From: Oceanobacillus sp. J11TS1
GTDB lineage: Bacteria > Bacillota > Bacilli > Bacillales > Amphibacillaceae
NCBI RefSeq assembly: GCF_018333215.1
Contig: NZ_BORO01000004.1
Location: forward strand, 62,001 to 126,000
Direction: 5' to 3'
DNA length: 64,000 nt
The notes under the pieces are model-generated. The model saw only the letters and a program-made list of their open reading frames with translations, made no database searches and was not told the origin of the DNA. A program made the position numbers and the translations under genes. The first letter of the stretch is position 1; every line of letters starts with the position of its first letter. Positions 62,275 to 64,000 of the stretch are shown here, in pieces.

Positions 62275-62649
62275 TTATAGTTTATTGTTTGTTGTCTTAT
62301 GATCTATTCGATTGTGGCAAGAGTGACAAAGGCTTTCCAAGTTGTCTAAGTCTAAACGCTTTGACCAATCAACAAGTAGCTCAACGATGTGATGAACAAC
62401 TTGCGCCTTCGTAATCTTCTTCTCTTTCAAACACCTCTGACACAAATGATTATCACGTATCAAAGCTAGCTCCCTAACACGCCTCCACTCTGGTGAATGG
62501 TAGAAGGCATTCGCCTTACTGTTGCGTTTATATTGATTGTAAATCCTATCAGATTCCTGCGCCATATTTGCATGAGAATCACACCAAGTTTTCCTGGTTA
62601 AATTATTACAGCCTATCTCTCTGCATGGTCTCAATGGTTTGAGCATCAT
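62275..62649 (-). CDS. HNH endonuclease next to the terminase
   Basis: 124 residues, ATGATG overlapping the stop of the zinc-ribbon gene. The HNH core is complete: zinc cysteines C-x2-C (NHLCQRCLKE), VVHHIVEL with the catalytic His, NLESLCHSCHNRID with the second zinc pair and final His. An N-terminal C-x4-C-type motif (CREIGCNNLTRKTWCDSH) is an additional zinc site. In HK97-like cos phages this protein works with the terminase in cutting DNA during packaging. Confidence 0.93.
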   Translation of the reverse strand: MMLKPLRPCREIGCNNLTRKTWCDSHANMAQESDRIYNQYKRNSKANAFYHSPEWRRVRELALIRDNHLCQRCLKEKKITKAQVVHHIVELLVDWSKRLDLDNLESLCHSCHNRIDHKTTNNKL

Positions 62650-62927
62650 AAATCAGCACGACCAAACCGAATGAGATTATCTTTAAGCTTAGACATGCGT
62701 TCATTGATTTGCTCCTGCAGTTCTAATCGCTTGTTTATATAATGGTCTCCTTTTAATTGTTCCTTTTTTTCCTGGAGCTTCCTTACTTTTTTATCAGTCA
62801 CAAAAGATGTGTAATGATAATAACAGCGATCACATTCGAAATAGGTTTCCTCGATATTGTTTGGATGCTTTTTCTTTTGAAACTTTACGGTAAGTATCTC
62901 CCCACAATTATTACACGTAGCAAGCAT
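62646..62927 (-). CDS. zinc-ribbon protein with coiled-coil tail
   Basis: 93 residues. Two cysteine pairs, CNNCGEIL near residues 5-8 and CDRCYYHY near 32-35, form a probable zinc ribbon. The remainder is charged coiled coil (KKVRKLQEKKEQLKGDHYINKRLELQEQINERM). Small ribbon proteins of this type precede HNH/terminase genes in many phages. The function is unknown. It starts after a terminator, so it is the first gene of the packaging unit proper. Confidence 0.75.
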   Translation of the reverse strand: MLATCNNCGEILTVKFQKKKHPNNIEETYFECDRCYYHYTSFVTDKKVRKLQEKKEQLKGDHYINKRLELQEQINERMSKLKDNLIRFGRADL

Positions 62928-62954
62928 TACTTATCACCATCCTTTTTATAAAGT

Positions 62955-62983
62955 AAAAAGACACCTCGCAATTGAGATGTCTT
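62955..62983 (-). terminator. terminator after the lipoprotein gene
   Basis: AAGACATCTC / GAGGTGTCTT around a six-base loop, then TTTTTAC on the minus strand, 14 bases after the stop. Confidence 0.75.
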
Positions 62984-62996
62984 ATATGTAAGTTAT

Positions 62997-63386
62997 TTAA
63001 TCTATATTATAGCCTTCCCCAGTAGAAATGAATTCTTTAAGTCGTTCTTCGCTTTCTTTTAAATTTTCCTTTTCTGTCTCAAGGGTTATTCCATCCATGT
63101 ACCTTACAGTTGTTGCATTTGCAATGATCAATATATCTTCATTAACTCCGCTGTAAATACCCTTCTTTGTACTGAATTCCCCTAGATACTTTTTATAGTA
63201 TTCATCTACAGTTCCTTTATCATCTGAATCTTCATAGGCAATTCCCTTATCGACATTAGTTGTAACAACGTCCATCAATTGCAATGCATCTTTAGCAACT
63301 TCTTCATTTACATCTTCATGTATTTCTACATTGCCACACGCTGAAAGAAACAGGACTAATAATAAAATAAATAATACCTTTTTCAA
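62997..63386 (-). CDS. prophage lipoprotein (moron candidate)
   Basis: 129 residues from a TTG at 63386, six bases after GGGGGAG; an ATG five codons upstream, at 63401, is possible but has no site. The signal has LKK and a hydrophobic core ending in lipobox LSAC, so the mature protein begins at the Cys and is attached to the outer face of the membrane. The mature part is acidic and helical with no known domain. It is between the 24-bp repeat array and a terminator, so it can be made on its own. Phage lipoproteins of this kind often block superinfection; here this is only a suggestion. Confidence 0.72.
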   Translation of the reverse strand: MKKVLFILLLVLFLSACGNVEIHEDVNEEVAKDALQLMDVVTTNVDKGIAYEDSDDKGTVDEYYKKYLGEFSTKKGIYSGVNEDILIIANATTVRYMDGITLETEKENLKESEERLKEFISTGEGYNID

Positions 63387-63464
63387 TCTAATCTCCCCCA
63401 TATCTATGTATAGGTCAATTATCCAATAACTATGAATTAAATTCAATAAATTCTTTTAAGAGGT

Positions 63465-63498
63465 ATTTTCTTTATATTTTTCTTTATATTTTTCTTTA
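63465..63498. repeat. three 12-bp T-rich repeats upstream of the lipoprotein
   Basis: TTTTTCTTTATA recurs with exact 12-bp spacing (C at 63470, 63482 and 63494), between the 24-bp array and the lipoprotein gene. On the minus strand this is an A-tract series, phased close to the DNA helix and so possibly bent or an UP-type element. Confidence 0.55.
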
Positions 63499-63530
63499 GG
63501 GTTTTTACATATAATGAAGGAAAAATTTCT

Positions 63531-63629
63531 ACTGCCCACCTATTAGTATGCAGTACTGCACACTGTATAGTATGCAGTGGTGCTCACCTATTAGTATGCA
63601 GTGACACTGCCTACCGTGTAGTGTGCAAA
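63531..63629 (-). repeat. array of four 24-bp imperfect-dyad repeats, likely late-promoter activator sites
   Basis: Units at 63531-63554, 63555-63578 and 63579-63602 are directly contiguous; a fourth, more divergent one is at 63606-63629. The shared form is ACTGC-N14-GCAGT, with CACCTATTAGTA inside units 1 and 3, so each unit is itself a weak inverted repeat. The array lies between the ArpU-type activator gene and the late genes, both on the minus strand. It fits binding sites for that activator. Sequence between 63630 and 63771 is non-coding. Confidence 0.7.
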
Positions 63630-63771
63630 CAATCGTTCCTAAATTTTCGATACTACCAATTTATCACTGATAACAAGGAATGACACAACTTTTTTTAGGA
63701 ATTATTTTGGAATCTTTTTGGATTTGGTTCGTATCTTTTTTGGAAGTTGTCAGAATACTAAAAGGCACACC

Positions 63772-64000
63772 TTATTCTGGTGTGCCTTTATCAGTAGGAT
63801 TTATAACAGCAATATTTAAGTTTAAAGCTATTTTGTAAAATGCTTTCCATCTAATCTTAGAATATGTTTTTTCACTAATAGGTGGTTGAAATTTAAAATT
63901 ATAAACATTGTAATCTGTAATGTATTCCGATTCCTCGCTCATGTACCTGGCCTCAATTAAATATCTCTCCATCTTAGGAAGACGTTTAACAGCTCGTTCA
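63772..64000 (-). CDS. ArpU-family late gene transcriptional regulator (5' part outside the window)
   Basis: Only the last 75 or so codons are present. The frame stays open through 64000, so the ATG at 63972 is internal. The visible part has the C-terminal pattern of ArpU proteins: RLPKMERYLIEARYM, then D-x-N/E-VYN, an ISEKTYSKIRWKAFYKIALNL HTH-like end, and AVINP. ArpU/RinA/LtrC-type proteins switch on packaging, head, tail and lysis genes from a promoter near terS. The gene stands next to the 24-bp array on the same strand, which supports this. Confidence 0.8.
   Translation of the reverse strand, partial: ERAVKRLPKMERYLIEARYMSEESEYITDYNVYNFKFQPPISEKTYSKIRWKAFYKIALNLNIAVINPTDKGTPE

Noticed and set aside
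63531-63629. CRISPR array
   Set aside because: The 24-bp repeats are contiguous without spacers and no cas gene is nearby.

Overview
The window looks like chromosome of an AT-rich, endospore-forming member of the Bacillaceae; gene content and the style of the intergenic repeats suggest the Oceanobacillus/Virgibacillus group, but this is inference from gene order and protein similarity recalled without a search. It splits into two parts: host chromosome (1 to about 33.3 kb) and most of one Siphovirus-type prophage (about 33.35 kb to beyond 64 kb), which is interrupted by an IS1182-type insertion sequence.

Host part. 1-1.3 kb: 5' part of a Ktr/Trk potassium channel subunit and a YwpF-like gene. 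1.5-2.3 kb: an NfrA-type flavin nitroreductase. 2.5-6.3 kb: a seven-gene operon in the order DUF1657, YhcN/YlaJ lipoprotein, SpoVAC, SpoVAD, SpoVAE, DUF1657, DUF421+DUF1657. This is the order of the spoVA2mob operon, which is known to raise spore heat resistance. 6.6-8.8 kb: a cory-CC-star protein, an ArsA-type ATPase and a medium-chain reductase. 9.1-10.8 kb: CstA with a CcpA-type cre site upstream. 11-33 kb: central carbon and lipid metabolism in the order familiar from B. subtilis (mdh, icd, citZ, ytvI, fxsA, pyk, pfkA, accA, accD, ytsJ, dnaE, ytrH, ytrI, nrnA, ytpI, ytoI). The mdh reading frame has no stop codon: it runs through an intact terminator hairpin into a downstream transporter gene, giving an 823-codon frame. 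Several intergenic gaps hold repeat-like elements.

Prophage part, right to left in its own order. An ArpU-type late regulator runs off the right edge (63.8-64 kb). Next come four 24-bp repeats, a small lipoprotein, a zinc-ribbon protein, an HNH nuclease, terminase small and large subunits, two small proteins, portal, ClpP-type prohead protease, HK97-type major capsid protein, a collagen-like head fibre, connector and tail-joining proteins, major tail protein, two tail assembly chaperone frames linked by a GGGAAAC slippery site, tape measure, distal tail protein, an inserted membrane protein that looks like a moron, a long tail protein ending in an S74 chaperone, small tail-end proteins, holin and amidase endolysin. 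All of these read on the minus strand. Left of the lysis genes (33.4-41 kb) is an accessory/lysogeny-side region. It holds an FtsK-like ATPase, a replication-relaxation protein, a small Xre regulator, a LexA-controlled YolD-like gene, two plus-strand units with near-identical promoter/operators (one carrying a zinc-ribbon/AP2 protein), the IS1182 element and small unknown genes. No integrase gene or main CI/Cro switch is in the window, so these should lie to the right.

Starts were chosen by ribosome binding site where the longest frame was clearly too long. Positions of promoters and terminators come from reading the sequence by eye.
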